Source of the DNA: Candidatus Poribacteria bacterium
Lineage (GTDB): Bacteria > Poribacteria > WGA-4E > JAJDTR01
Direction of reading: 5' to 3'
Length of the DNA: 64,000 bases
NCBI GenBank assembly: GCA_028820655.1
Contig: JAPPIK010000055.1
Coordinates: 1 to 64,000, forward strand
Positions 8,962 to 17,156 of the stretch are shown here, piece after piece. The notes beneath the pieces are model-generated. The model did not search any database and was not told the DNA's origin. It saw only the letters and a program-made list of their open reading frames with translations. A program made the translations under genes and the position numbers. Positions within the stretch are counted from its first letter, which is position 1. The number at the start of each line of letters is the position of its first letter.

Positions 8962-9447
8962 GTGCGAATCACGAAACCATTCCCTGACATTGAACTCGAT
9001 TGTATGCGGGAGAGCGATTTACACATAGTCGCTGAAATCGAGCGTCAATCGTTTTCAGATCCATGGAGCATGTGCACACTCCGAGAAGCAATTGAAGGAA
9101 AGAACCCGTATTCCTACTTCCATGTTGTCCGGCTCCGTCAAGTTTTAATTGCATACGTGAATTATTGGCTGATTCTAGACGAAGCCCACATCGTAAATCT
9201 TGCCGTGTCACCCGCATACCGGCGATCAGGTCTGGGGAAATATCTGCTTGCTAAATCGTTAGAATATATCCGAGATAAAGGCGGACGCCAAGTTCATCTG
9301 GAAGTTCGTCTGAGTAATGTAGCAGCCCAAAATCTATACCGCCAGTTCGGATTTCGGCTTGTTCATATTCGGAGGCGGTATTATCAAGATAACGGCGAAG
9401 ACGCTTGCGTCTTCCACATACGGAACTTGCTAGAAGTTGATCTATGA
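8962..9447 (+). CDS. rimI: Ribosomal protein alanine N-acetyltransferase (RimI family)
   Basis: 161 residues, a single GNAT domain. The start CMRESDLHIVAEIERQSFSDPWS is the typical RimI opening, followed by the acetyl-CoA loop RRSGLGKYLL and the end region NVAAQNLYRQFGFRLVHIRRRYY. RimI acetylates the N-terminal alanine of ribosomal protein S18, and homologues may act on other proteins. The start is a GTG at 8962; an ATG at 9004 would cut off part of the first strand. No tsaB or tsaD is adjacent, although rimI often travels with them. Confidence 0.85.
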   Translation: MRITKPFPDIELDCMRESDLHIVAEIERQSFSDPWSMCTLREAIEGKNPYSYFHVVRLRQVLIAYVNYWLILDEAHIVNLAVSPAYRRSGLGKYLLAKSLEYIRDKGGRQVHLEVRLSNVAAQNLYRQFGFRLVHIRRRYYQDNGEDACVFHIRNLLEVDL

Positions 9448-9607
9448 GGTGTGGTGACTGATGATTTCGGTGAAGTTCCGACATCATTCTCAAGCACCGT
9501 TCCACATTTGCACGAAAGTCCAAGCCTCCAATCCAACCTTAAGCATCGTCTGTGCGCTCTTACCTTTCCAATCAAGCTTTAGAAGGCATACGTTGACGAG
9601 ATTTTTC

Positions 9608-9654
9608 TTGCAGGTTGGGAATGGGTGTGATACAATTCGATTGATATTGTATCA
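9608..9654 (+). promoter_or_regulatory. Sigma-70 type promoter with overlapping inverted repeat
   Basis: TTGCAG (9608-9613), a 17-base spacer and TACAAT (9631-9636) make a good housekeeping promoter. A nine-base inverted repeat, TGATACAAT and ATTGTATCA (9628-9636 and 9646-9654), covers the -10 box and could be an operator. It points at the HNH gene and the rnpA block. The rest of the 9448-9808 spacer shows no gene. Confidence 0.5.
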
Positions 9655-9808
9655 ACATTGAGGTGAATTTGACCGGAATTTGTAAGACGGCATAATTGTA
9701 CATGTGTTAGATGCACCAGTGATTTGGGCGTAGTACCGACACCACAATCTCGTAGAATTGCCAATTAAGACATCTTGGATAGTTGTTTTTCCCACCGTGG
9801 GGATAGGC

Positions 9809-10321
9809 ATGAACACATCCGTATTGGTATTGAATGCGAGCTACGAGGCAATTAACGTTTGTAACCTCAAGCGCGCTGTCAAGATGATTGTAAAGGGATC
9901 TGCACGGATGGAGGAAGTCTCCGACCGCGAGATTCATTCTCCAACCGCTGCAATGCCCATTCCTCTTGTGATTCGACTTGTAACCTATGTGCACATTCCT
10001 CACTGCGTTGTGAAGTTTTCTCGCAAAAACGTCTTTATTCGCGACCAGTATACATGTCAATACTGCCACACGGATTTTCCTCCATCCATTCTTACACTCG
10101 ATCATGTCATTCCCCGCTCCCGCGGAGGTGCAACCGTTTGGGAAAACGTTGCAACCGCATGCAAAACATGCAACACCAAGAAAGGGAACCAAACTCCCTA
10201 TGAAGCGAGGATGTTTACCAAACGATCACCGAAAGCCCCTTCAATCCTCACGTATCTACACCTCAACCGCCATTTCCGTGGCTACGATCCTGCCTGGAAG
10301 AAATACCTGTATATCAACTGA
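9809..10321 (+). CDS. HNH endonuclease family protein
   Basis: 170 residues. The opening VLVLNASYEAINVCNLKRAV is characteristic of a small HNH protein group common in cyanobacteria and other environmental bacteria. The zinc and metal site follows: CQYC, then LDHVIPRSRGG, then NVATACKTCNTKKGN, so two CxxC pairs frame the HNH core. The ATG at 9809 lies behind GTGGGGATAGG; an in-frame ATG at 9758 would add 17 residues. The lipoprotein gene starts one base after its stop. The cellular role of this group is not established; neither restriction nor a mobile context is visible here. Confidence 0.85.
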   Translation: MNTSVLVLNASYEAINVCNLKRAVKMIVKGSARMEEVSDREIHSPTAAMPIPLVIRLVTYVHIPHCVVKFSRKNVFIRDQYTCQYCHTDFPPSILTLDHVIPRSRGGATVWENVATACKTCNTKKGNQTPYEARMFTKRSPKAPSILTYLHLNRHFRGYDPAWKKYLYIN

Positions 10322-10322
10322 G

Positions 10323-10994
10323 ATGGCGAGGATTCCAATCTTTAAGTGGTTTGTTTTCCTTGTCGGTCTATCTTTCTTGCTTCCGGCATGCGGTTCGCGT
10401 GCGCCGAAGGACTACTATTTCGAGTTCACGTTAATGGAAGAATGGGGGGACCACAACCGACGGCGGACCGGTCGTGATCTACATCAGACAGTTTCCCACC
10501 CGGAGAAATCTGAACCTCTCGCAGTTGCATTTGAGGCGGGAAAGGCCCCGGCACAACTAATCGGTTTCAAACCGCTCCAAATCCCCGAAACTCCACCAAC
10601 GGACCAATCAACTCAGCGCACACTGCCTAGGGTCCCCATTTCATGGCAACAAGATGCACTCCGCCAGGTCTTTCAAGAGCAGAAATTCGAGGTGACCCAT
10701 TTGCGATCCAAGAATGGGCGGCTGGAGGGCAAACAGAATGTAGTCCAAGTACACTTTATCCCGCGTGCATTCTCGGATCGGGCAATTAAACAGGAATTCT
10801 TGATGATTTGTGCAATCGTACATGGAGCGCAATTAGATCCAGACACAATTGATGTCGTCAGAGCCATAGCCGAAGATGAGGATGGTACGCCAAAATATAG
10901 GTTGGAAACACAAGTGGTCAACTACAAATCTTATCTCGAAAAACAAATTAACTTGGGAGAATGGGAGAGCCATCTGAGATTTGACAGGTTTTGA
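10323..10994 (+). CDS. Lipoprotein of unknown function
   Basis: 223 residues. Basic start MARIPIFK, a hydrophobic stretch and the lipobox LPAC with Cys at 23. The mature protein has no family I recognise. It contains a Pro-rich segment around residues 75-100 and a mixed alpha/beta end with ICAIVHGAQLDPDTIDVVRAIAEDED. The gene begins one base after the HNH stop and ends one base before the rnpA ATG, so it is locked into the operon. A link to membrane insertion by YidC is possible from context only. Confidence 0.72.
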   Translation: MARIPIFKWFVFLVGLSFLLPACGSRAPKDYYFEFTLMEEWGDHNRRRTGRDLHQTVSHPEKSEPLAVAFEAGKAPAQLIGFKPLQIPETPPTDQSTQRTLPRVPISWQQDALRQVFQEQKFEVTHLRSKNGRLEGKQNVVQVHFIPRAFSDRAIKQEFLMICAIVHGAQLDPDTIDVVRAIAEDEDGTPKYRLETQVVNYKSYLEKQINLGEWESHLRFDRF

Positions 10995-10995
10995 C

Positions 10996-11355
10996 ATGAC
11001 ACAAACGCCACATCCTGAACGACTGAAAAAAAGGTGGGAATTTCAGCGAGGTTATAGAAAAGGGCAAAAATATTGGAATCGTGAGTTTGTGATTTACGTG
11101 CACCACAATGCGTTTAATAGCACTCGTTTGGGCATCACAGCCAGTAAAAAAATTGGGAATAGCGTCCGCAGAAATCGCACCAAACGATTGATTCGAGAAG
11201 TGTTTCGACTGTCAAAGGAAAGAATCCGTACCGGCTACGACATTATCGTTGTCGGCAGAACTCCCTCAATCCATCTTGACTATCAGCGTGCCCAAAAAGC
11301 TCTTTTGTACCTCTTTCGGAAAGCGCGTATTCTGGAAAAAAGTGGAAATATTTAA
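10996..11355 (+). CDS. rnpA: Ribonuclease P protein component
   Basis: 119 residues. Protein subunit of RNase P, which trims the 5' leader of tRNA precursors with the catalytic RNA. The RNR-type motif is clear in [25 protein letters not shown], and the start [16 protein letters not shown] is usual. The ATG at 10996 follows the lipoprotein stop directly; a TTG at 10981 is an alternative. The gene normally following rpmH here follows a lipoprotein instead. yidD begins one base after its stop. Confidence 0.93.
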   Translation: MTQTPHPERLKKRWEFQRGYRKGQKYWNREFVIYVHHNAFNSTRLGITASKKIGNSVRRNRTKRLIREVFRLSKERIRTGYDIIVVGRTPSIHLDYQRAQKALLYLFRKARILEKSGNI

Positions 11356-11356
11356 A

Positions 11357-11614
11357 ATGAACTTCGTTCTGATCTGCGCTATTCGTTTTTATCGCATATG
11401 TGTATCGCCTCTATTGCCGCCGACCTGTCGTTTCTACCCATCCTGCTCACAGTATGCACTAGAAGCTATTCGGGCATATGGCGCGTTGAAGGGCGGCTGG
11501 CTCGCAATCAAGCGACTCTCAAAATGCCATCCTTATCACCCTGGCGGCTACGATCCACTCCGAGACTCGGACGAAGAGTCTGAATCCAATCCCTGTTTCG
11601 GTACCATCGATTAG
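11357..11614 (+). CDS. yidD: Membrane protein insertion efficiency factor YidD
   Basis: 85 residues. The family signature is complete: an amphipathic start [20 protein letters not shown], then [15 protein letters not shown], then [22 protein letters not shown] with its conserved Cys. YidD is a small peripheral inner-membrane protein that helps YidC-dependent insertion. The ATG at 11357 is one base after the rnpA stop. The position between rnpA and yidC is the conserved one. Confidence 0.95.
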   Translation: MNFVLICAIRFYRICVSPLLPPTCRFYPSCSQYALEAIRAYGALKGGWLAIKRLSKCHPYHPGGYDPLRDSDEESESNPCFGTID

Positions 11615-11658
11615 CAAATCCTCAATTCCAATTTATCTGCAAGGAGTTTCTAAATTTC

Positions 11659-13533
11659 ATGGGACAACGTTACATCCTGGCATTGGTACTCATGGTTATC
11701 GTGATGTTCGCTTGGAGTCTGTTATTCGGCAACCGTATGTCAAAGCAGAGATCTGAGGAGAAAGAAAGGCAATTAACCGAACAATCTCGTGAAACTCAAT
11801 CTTCACATGGCGGTGAAGACTTTACCGACGCAAACGAACAACAAAGTACTGATGAATCAGGACGTTATACGCAAATTGAACAGAGCACGGAAGCACACGT
11901 TTGGACAGAAAGATACGAGATCACTTTTGCAGTCGAACCTGCAATTGCAAAAAAATGGATTCTGAAGACATATCAAAATCGCTCCGAGACAGGAGAGTTC
12001 CTGAACCTTATTCCATCGACGTCGCTCAATTGGTTGGCGGTTCAATTCTCTCATGCTCAATTACAGTTAGATGCAATGCGCGCTACGTGGACGGCAAATA
12101 AGTCCGAGGTAAATCTAACCGGTGACAGTCCTGAAATGGAGGACTCTATTACCTTTACCACGCAAATTGGAGATGACATAAAGGTTTCAAAAGAGTTTAC
12201 CTTTTATAGAGACAGTTATTACGTCGACCTTAAATTGAGATTCCAAAATCTGTCAGATTCATCCCTGTCCACACTTCAAGTGACAAATGAAAACCAAGAA
12301 AACGGGTACAAACTCCGCTGTGGTCCCGGAATTGACGCAGATCTACTGCTTCACGAACAGAAGCACGGCGGCAAAGGACGATGGGGAAAAAGCGCAGGTG
12401 CAAAGGCTTATACCGGGGTTGGCAAGGCAGAAAAGGAACTCAACGACTCGCAACTTAGGGAACCTTTGCTATGGGCGGGATTAAACAATAACTACTTTGC
12501 AGCACTAATGATTCCCCAGGATGGGCTAAATGCCCAATATCTTATGGAGGATCTCAAGGACAACGGCACGCCGCCAGCGCTCAATGTTGCGGCGCCAATC
12601 GAAACGGCAAGTTTGATAATCCCGGGTTTCCCTTTGGAGGCAAACGCCAGAAAGACACACACTTTTCGTATCTACGTCGGCCCAAAAGATACCGCAATCC
12701 TAAAACAGGTTCAGAGTCCCGTTTCACCCGAAACACCACTCAGACTCTCGAAGATCATCGATTTAGGGTTCTTCTGGCCCGTCGCCTGGGCACTGCTCTG
12801 GCTCCTCAATGGGCTGCACGGAATCTTCCGAAACTACGGCGTCGCCATTATTCTGTTGACTGCGTTAGTGAAGGTAGTTTCATTTCCGTTGACGCACAAG
12901 GGGCACAAATCAATGAAAGAGATGCAGAAGTTGCAACCCCTGATCACTGAACTGCGCGAGAAATACAGAGATGATCCGCAAAAACTGAATAAGGCGACGA
13001 TGCGATTGTACAAGGAACACGGCGTAAATCCACTCGGAGGATGCATCCCCTATCTGCCTCAGATACCAATCTTTATCGCGCTATTTTCACTGCTTGGCAG
13101 CGCGGTGGAACTGCGCGGCGCTCCATTTCTTCTTTGGATAGACGATCTCTCTGCTCCCGACGCCATAGCCGCACTCCCTTTCACAATACCTCTCGTCAAT
13201 ATCGATACGATTCGGCTTCTACCACTACTTAACGGACTAACAACGTGGCTGCAACAGAAGGTAATGGGCAATATGACACCTGTAACCGATAATTTTCAAG
13301 CGAAACTGATGCAGTTCATGCCGCTTATCTTTGTTTTCCTCTTTTATAATTGGGCATCGGGATTCGTGCTTTACTGGTTATGCAACAACGTCTTCACCAT
13401 TGCGCAACAATATCTCCAGTCGCGCGGATCAAACGGTGCCGATGAAACGATCGCGAAACCCTTGGCCTCGACTAAATCGCTTGATGCGTCGAAAAAACCT
13501 TCCCCTTCACCAAAGCAGAAGCGAAAAAAATAA
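11659..13533 (+). CDS. yidC: Membrane protein insertase YidC
   Basis: 624 residues, the long Gram-negative form. Transmembrane segment one spans residues 5-23, and a periplasmic beta-domain runs from about 75 to 350. The conserved insertase core with five further membrane segments starts near residue 370 (FFWPVAWALLWLLNGLH) and holds KMQxLQPxI-like and NPLGGCIPYLPQIPIF motifs. It inserts and folds inner-membrane proteins alone or with SecYEG. The basic tail KQKRKK can contact ribosomes. AAGGAG lies 13 bases before the ATG. The periplasmic domain supports a two-membrane envelope. Confidence 0.96.
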   Translation: MGQRYILALVLMVIVMFAWSLLFGNRMSKQRSEEKERQLTEQSRETQSSHGGEDFTDANEQQSTDESGRYTQIEQSTEAHVWTERYEITFAVEPAIAKKWILKTYQNRSETGEFLNLIPSTSLNWLAVQFSHAQLQLDAMRATWTANKSEVNLTGDSPEMEDSITFTTQIGDDIKVSKEFTFYRDSYYVDLKLRFQNLSDSSLSTLQVTNENQENGYKLRCGPGIDADLLLHEQKHGGKGRWGKSAGAKAYTGVGKAEKELNDSQLREPLLWAGLNNNYFAALMIPQDGLNAQYLMEDLKDNGTPPALNVAAPIETASLIIPGFPLEANARKTHTFRIYVGPKDTAILKQVQSPVSPETPLRLSKIIDLGFFWPVAWALLWLLNGLHGIFRNYGVAIILLTALVKVVSFPLTHKGHKSMKEMQKLQPLITELREKYRDDPQKLNKATMRLYKEHGVNPLGGCIPYLPQIPIFIALFSLLGSAVELRGAPFLLWIDDLSAPDAIAALPFTIPLVNIDTIRLLPLLNGLTTWLQQKVMGNMTPVTDNFQAKLMQFMPLIFVFLFYNWASGFVLYWLCNNVFTIAQQYLQSRGSNGADETIAKPLASTKSLDASKKPSPSPKQKRKK

Positions 13534-13594
13534 TGGCGGGCACGGCGCGATATTCTGATCGAAACGACTGGGCTATTCTAGGAGGAAATCAAGC

Positions 13595-14251
13595 GTGCAA
13601 CAATACATTGAAATGGAAGGAGAAACCACTGAAGAAGCCTTGAACCTTGCCCTTGAGGAACTAGGTGTTGATCGAGATTTGGTCAATGTAAAGGTGCTGC
13701 GTGAACCGACCAAGGGGATCCTAAAGTTGGGCGCTAAACCCGCTCAAGTTAGGGTAACGCTCAAGGAGGATATTTCCGCCACACCCGAAGCGGTGCTAGA
13801 CGAAATCTTTTCCCGCATGGGGATCGAGGCAAGAATCGAGTCTCAAATCATTGATGGAAGCATCCATCTCGCCATTCGCAGCGACAGACCCGGATTGCTT
13901 ATTGGCAGACATGGACAAACGCTTGACGCGATCGAACACGTGTTGAACTGCATTCTGAGTAAGTCGTCTCTCGTGAAGCGCAAAGTATATATCGATGCCG
14001 AAGGCTATCGCGAACGCCGCGAACAAATGCTTGTTGACTTGGCATCAATCACGGCAAAAAAAGTGAGAGATACAGAGGAAGAAGTGGTTTTGGATCCTAT
14101 GCCACCCAGGGATCGCCGAGTCGTGCACCTTGCCTTGCAACCAGACAAAAGTGTCCACACGTATAGCCGTGGTGAAGGCTTAATGCGATACATTGTTGTG
14201 ACGCCGCGCGAAGTACCGAATGGGGACTCGGAGGAAAATGCTGCTGTCTGA
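13595..14251 (+). CDS. jag: Jag/KhpB RNA-binding protein
   Basis: 218 residues with three parts: the Jag_N domain (1-50, with GETTEEALNLALEELGV), a KH domain (about 70-145, with the GRHGQTLDAIEHVLN turn) and an R3H domain (about 150-215, with DPMPPRDRRVVHLAL). Jag binds RNA and, with KhpA, affects cell elongation in Firmicutes; the role elsewhere is less clear. The GTG start at 13595 follows AGGAGG nine bases upstream. It lies in its usual place after yidC and overlaps mnmE by 14 bases. Confidence 0.92.
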   Translation: MQQYIEMEGETTEEALNLALEELGVDRDLVNVKVLREPTKGILKLGAKPAQVRVTLKEDISATPEAVLDEIFSRMGIEARIESQIIDGSIHLAIRSDRPGLLIGRHGQTLDAIEHVLNCILSKSSLVKRKVYIDAEGYRERREQMLVDLASITAKKVRDTEEEVVLDPMPPRDRRVVHLALQPDKSVHTYSRGEGLMRYIVVTPREVPNGDSEENAAV

Positions 14252-15623
14252 CACCATCGCGGCAATCGCAACGCCTCATGGGGAAGGCGGCATCGGGATT
14301 GTTCGTGTCAGCGGCAGCCTCGCCATAGCAATTGCTTGCAAGGTTTTCAGATCTCCGCAACACGCTTCGCTTGTGGATTTTCCTTCGCATACGCTGAACT
14401 ACGGACACATCGTCGATCCAATTGAGGGCAATGTAATCGATGAAGTCATGCTAGGTATTATGCGCGCCCCAAAATCCTACACGGCAGAAGATGTCGTCGA
14501 ATTCAACTGCCACGGTGGGAGTTCAACACTGTCCACGGTTCTTGATTTGACGCTACAGGCAGGCGCACGCCTAGCGGAACCGGGAGAATTTACCCGCCGT
14601 GCTTTTCTCAACGGAAGAATCGATCTTGCCCAAGCCGAAGCGGTTGTCGATCTTATTCGGTCAAAGACCGACCTTGCCCGCCAGATCGCGATGGATAGTC
14701 TGTCTGGTCGGCTCTCCCGGGAAGTAAACTCCCTCAATGACCGGCTTGCCGACCTTCTCGCAGAAGTCGAGGCGTCGATTGATTTTCCCGAGGAAGAGCT
14801 TGATTTTTTGGATTTGACTGCTATGCGTCGAACCGCCCAGGCAATCCAAGATGGATTAGAACAGTTGATAGCCACGGCGTCAGATGGAAAAATCGTGCGA
14901 GATGGGATAAACATCGCAATTCTGGGCAAGCCGAACGTCGGTAAATCTAGCCTGCTGAACAAGCTGCTCAAATCGACGCGAGCAATCGTTACGGAAGTCC
15001 CCGGTACGACACGAGACACAATTCAGGAAACGCTGAATCTCAGAGGTATACCAGTCAACTTAACCGACACAGCGGGCATACGGAGGACGGAGGACATCGT
15101 TGAGAAGCAGGGAGTTGAGCGGAGTAAGAGCTATTTTGACCGCGCAGCCTTGATTCTGATGGTGTTTGACGCGTCGGAACAGTTGACAGACCTAGACATT
15201 GAGTTACTGCGGGAGGCCTCCTCCCGGCACGCTATTCTCGTTTTGAACAAGGTGGATTTGCCCTTCGCAACGTTTCCCAAGGATCTAAAATCCCATGCGC
15301 CTGAAAAAACGGTGATTCAAACCTCAACCCTTCATGGATCGGGGATCGAGGAGTTGAAATCAGCAGTGCTTCGGCATGTCATTGGAGGCGAGTGTGTTCT
15401 CGCAAACTCACCCATCGTCACCAATGTTCGTCATGACGATGCTTTACGCCGGGCACAATCCTCTGTTTCCCACGCGATAGAAAGTCTTGATGCGAAAATG
15501 CCGCCCGAGTTCACCGCCGTTGATTTGCGGAATAGTCTTGACGCTATCGGTGAAATCGTCGGCAATACTACAAGCGAGGATATACTTGATCGCATCTTTT
15601 CGCAGTTCTGCATCGGCAAGTAA
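14238..15623 (+). CDS. mnmE: tRNA uridine-5-carboxymethylaminomethyl(34) synthesis GTPase MnmE
   Basis: 461 residues. With MnmG it forms cmnm5U34 in tRNAs reading split codon boxes. The N-terminal folate-binding domain opens with DTIAAIATPHGEGGIGIVR. The G domain has GKPNVGKSS near residues 228-236, the DTAG switch II and NKVD. The protein ends in CIGK, the conserved C(I/L)GK catalytic Cys motif. I chose the ATG at 14238 because GGAGG lies just upstream and homologues begin here. mnmG does not follow, unlike in many chromosomes. Confidence 0.95.
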   Translation: MLLSDTIAAIATPHGEGGIGIVRVSGSLAIAIACKVFRSPQHASLVDFPSHTLNYGHIVDPIEGNVIDEVMLGIMRAPKSYTAEDVVEFNCHGGSSTLSTVLDLTLQAGARLAEPGEFTRRAFLNGRIDLAQAEAVVDLIRSKTDLARQIAMDSLSGRLSREVNSLNDRLADLLAEVEASIDFPEEELDFLDLTAMRRTAQAIQDGLEQLIATASDGKIVRDGINIAILGKPNVGKSSLLNKLLKSTRAIVTEVPGTTRDTIQETLNLRGIPVNLTDTAGIRRTEDIVEKQGVERSKSYFDRAALILMVFDASEQLTDLDIELLREASSRHAILVLNKVDLPFATFPKDLKSHAPEKTVIQTSTLHGSGIEELKSAVLRHVIGGECVLANSPIVTNVRHDDALRRAQSSVSHAIESLDAKMPPEFTAVDLRNSLDAIGEIVGNTTSEDILDRIFSQFCIGK

Positions 15624-15790
15624 TTATCGGCTCAAAATATACAAGTGCAAATAGGACCAAACTCGCAGAGTGCAACCAAATCGTGAAATCGGTGTTTCAC
15701 TGCAGTAGGACGGGAAGACTCTCCATTTTATCTCTTTCCCTCGGTAGCATTTGGTTGTCTCTTTGGCAAACATTGGCAAAGGAGCAGTTA

Positions 15791-16012
15791 ATGCTAACCC
15801 CAAAAGAACAATGGTGCCATCGTTGTAATCGTTATGTGGCGACTGAGGCAAAGCATGCGAAAGTTGGAAAACTCGGTAGGCTGGCGAAGATCGTTGTCAC
15901 TTGTCGTAAGTGCCGAACTACACTGAGTAGCAAGACAACCAGTGCGTCTATCCTTGAGAAGATTGCGGCGGAGACACCGACGAAAGAAGCGGAAAACCCA
16001 GAAAAGAAATAG
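15791..16012 (+). CDS. Small zinc-ribbon-like protein of unknown function
   Basis: 73 residues. Two CxxC pairs, CHRC at residues 9-12 and CRKC near 38-41, fit one zinc-binding knuckle pair around a basic helix (KHAKVGKLGRLAKI). The end is charged, with EAENPEKK. I do not recognise the family; nucleic-acid or protein binding are both possible. The ATG at 15791 has AAAGGAG seven bases upstream; an in-frame ATG at 15683 has no good site. The gene lies between mnmE and the probable selenoprotein, each separated by over 150 bases. Confidence 0.65.
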   Translation: MLTPKEQWCHRCNRYVATEAKHAKVGKLGRLAKIVVTCRKCRTTLSSKTTSASILEKIAAETPTKEAENPEKK

Positions 16013-16166
16013 GACATTCTGTGTCGTGTAGCCGACAAGCGCCAACATCCGTGACGCGAGTGGTTTCAAAATCCCTTGGCGAACCGAAATCGGCAATAGG
16101 CTTATACCCAAACAAGGATTCAATCTTTTCATCCTGAATGCATTTCAATACATAAGGAGACAATTC

Positions 16167-17075
16167 ATGTTAAGTCAAATCCGAAGACATCATTGGGCGG
16201 CTTTGATTGTGACCATGTCAATGGCCGCCATTGTGGCCTCGCCCCTATACGCAGCACAGCAGGTTAAGTGGGAAAAATCGTTAAAGGCGGGGATGGAAAA
16301 AGCCAAAGAAGCCGGCAAGCCGATGATAATTGACTTCTTCACGGAGTGGTGAGGGTCATGCAAGCGGCTGGATGCCACTACATTCCACAATGAGAAAGTT
16401 GCTGAAGTGTCGAAAAAATTCGTAAACCTGAAAATTGATATTGAAGCCGACCCCGATAATCTCGCTGCCTACAAGAAATATAGCAGGAGCCCCGGGGTTC
16501 CGGCAGTTGCATTCGTTGATTTCGAGGGCAACCTCATCAGCGAACCTCCGATCAATTTAGCATTTGATCCAGAGAAGTTTGTCCTTGAGATGGAAAAAAC
16601 GCTTGAAGTTGAGGAAGATCTGAAGCGGTTAAATGCTAAACTAGGGGAGAACCCGAATGATCCGGAGGCGAATGCCCAAATCGCGCTTATCTATCTGAAG
16701 CGCAACAATTTGGAGAAAGGATCACCGCTCGCTGATAAAGCGTTTAACCTGGATCCGGAGAATAGGACGGGACATCTGCCGGAGTTGCATATTAGCTTGG
16801 GACTCTATTACGGCAATCACATTGATGACGAAAACGCCGAAGAGTATTTTCAAAAAGCGGAAAGCCACTTCAAGGCTGTGATTGAACAATACTCCGACAG
16901 CAAGGATCATGAACCGGCACATTACTATCTGGCTGTAATCTACGTGGCTCAAGAAATGTACGACCAAGCGATTCCACTGCTTGAGAAATTGAGCGACACA
17001 TCAGATGCAGACACGAGAACAGCGGCAATGCAGATGTTGCAAATCGCCAGAGAAGAAGCTAACACACGGAAATGA
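16167..17075 (+). CDS. Exported thioredoxin-TPR protein with probable selenocysteine at residue 62 (in-frame TGA)
   Basis: Read through the TGA at 16350-16352, the frame gives 302 residues. There is a signal peptide (1-30, ending SPLYAAQQ) and a thioredoxin-like domain with DFFTEW, the TGA, then GSCKRLDATTF. A cis-Pro loop GVPAVAFVDFEGN and a TPR region (about 150-300) follow. Thioredoxin-like proteins of this type normally read WCxxC, so TGA falls exactly on the first catalytic Cys, giving UGSC. Homology runs unbroken on both sides in one frame, and a SECIS-like hairpin follows. AAGGAG precedes the ATG. Alternatives are a sequencing error or a nonsense mutation, in which case two fragments (16167-16352 and 16407-17075) would be annotated. 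Confidence 0.8.
16353..16383 (+). promoter_or_regulatory. Candidate bacterial SECIS element
   Basis: The bases directly after the TGA can fold. GGC (16366-16368) pairs with GCC (16374-16376) around the apical loop TGGAT. Below a C-A mismatch come AG/CT and, past a small internal loop, ATG/CAT at 16358-16360 and 16381-16383. The apical loop starts 16 bases after the TGA and has G as its second base, within the spacing and loop rules published for bacterial SECIS elements. The stem is short, so this is support, not proof. Confidence 0.5.
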
Positions 17076-17119
17076 AAACCCTTGCGCCGCCCATTTATTT
17101 CTGGGTTGACGAAAAAATG

Positions 17120-17156
17120 AACGCCTATATCGAATACGGTATAGGCGTTTTTATTT
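17120..17156 (+). terminator. Rho-independent terminator, probably bidirectional
   Basis: Ten-base stem AACGCCTATA/TATAGGCGTT (17120-17129 and 17140-17149) followed by a T-rich run on the plus strand and preceded by A on the same strand. It ends both the thioredoxin-TPR gene and the convergent pseudouridine synthase gene, whose last codons overlap it. Confidence 0.85.

Noticed and set aside
16407-17075. A separate gene starting at ATG 16407 downstream of the TGA
   Set aside because: The frame is the same as the upstream part, the upstream part carries the signal peptide and first strands of the fold, and no ribosome site precedes 16407. One gene with a recoded TGA explains both pieces better.
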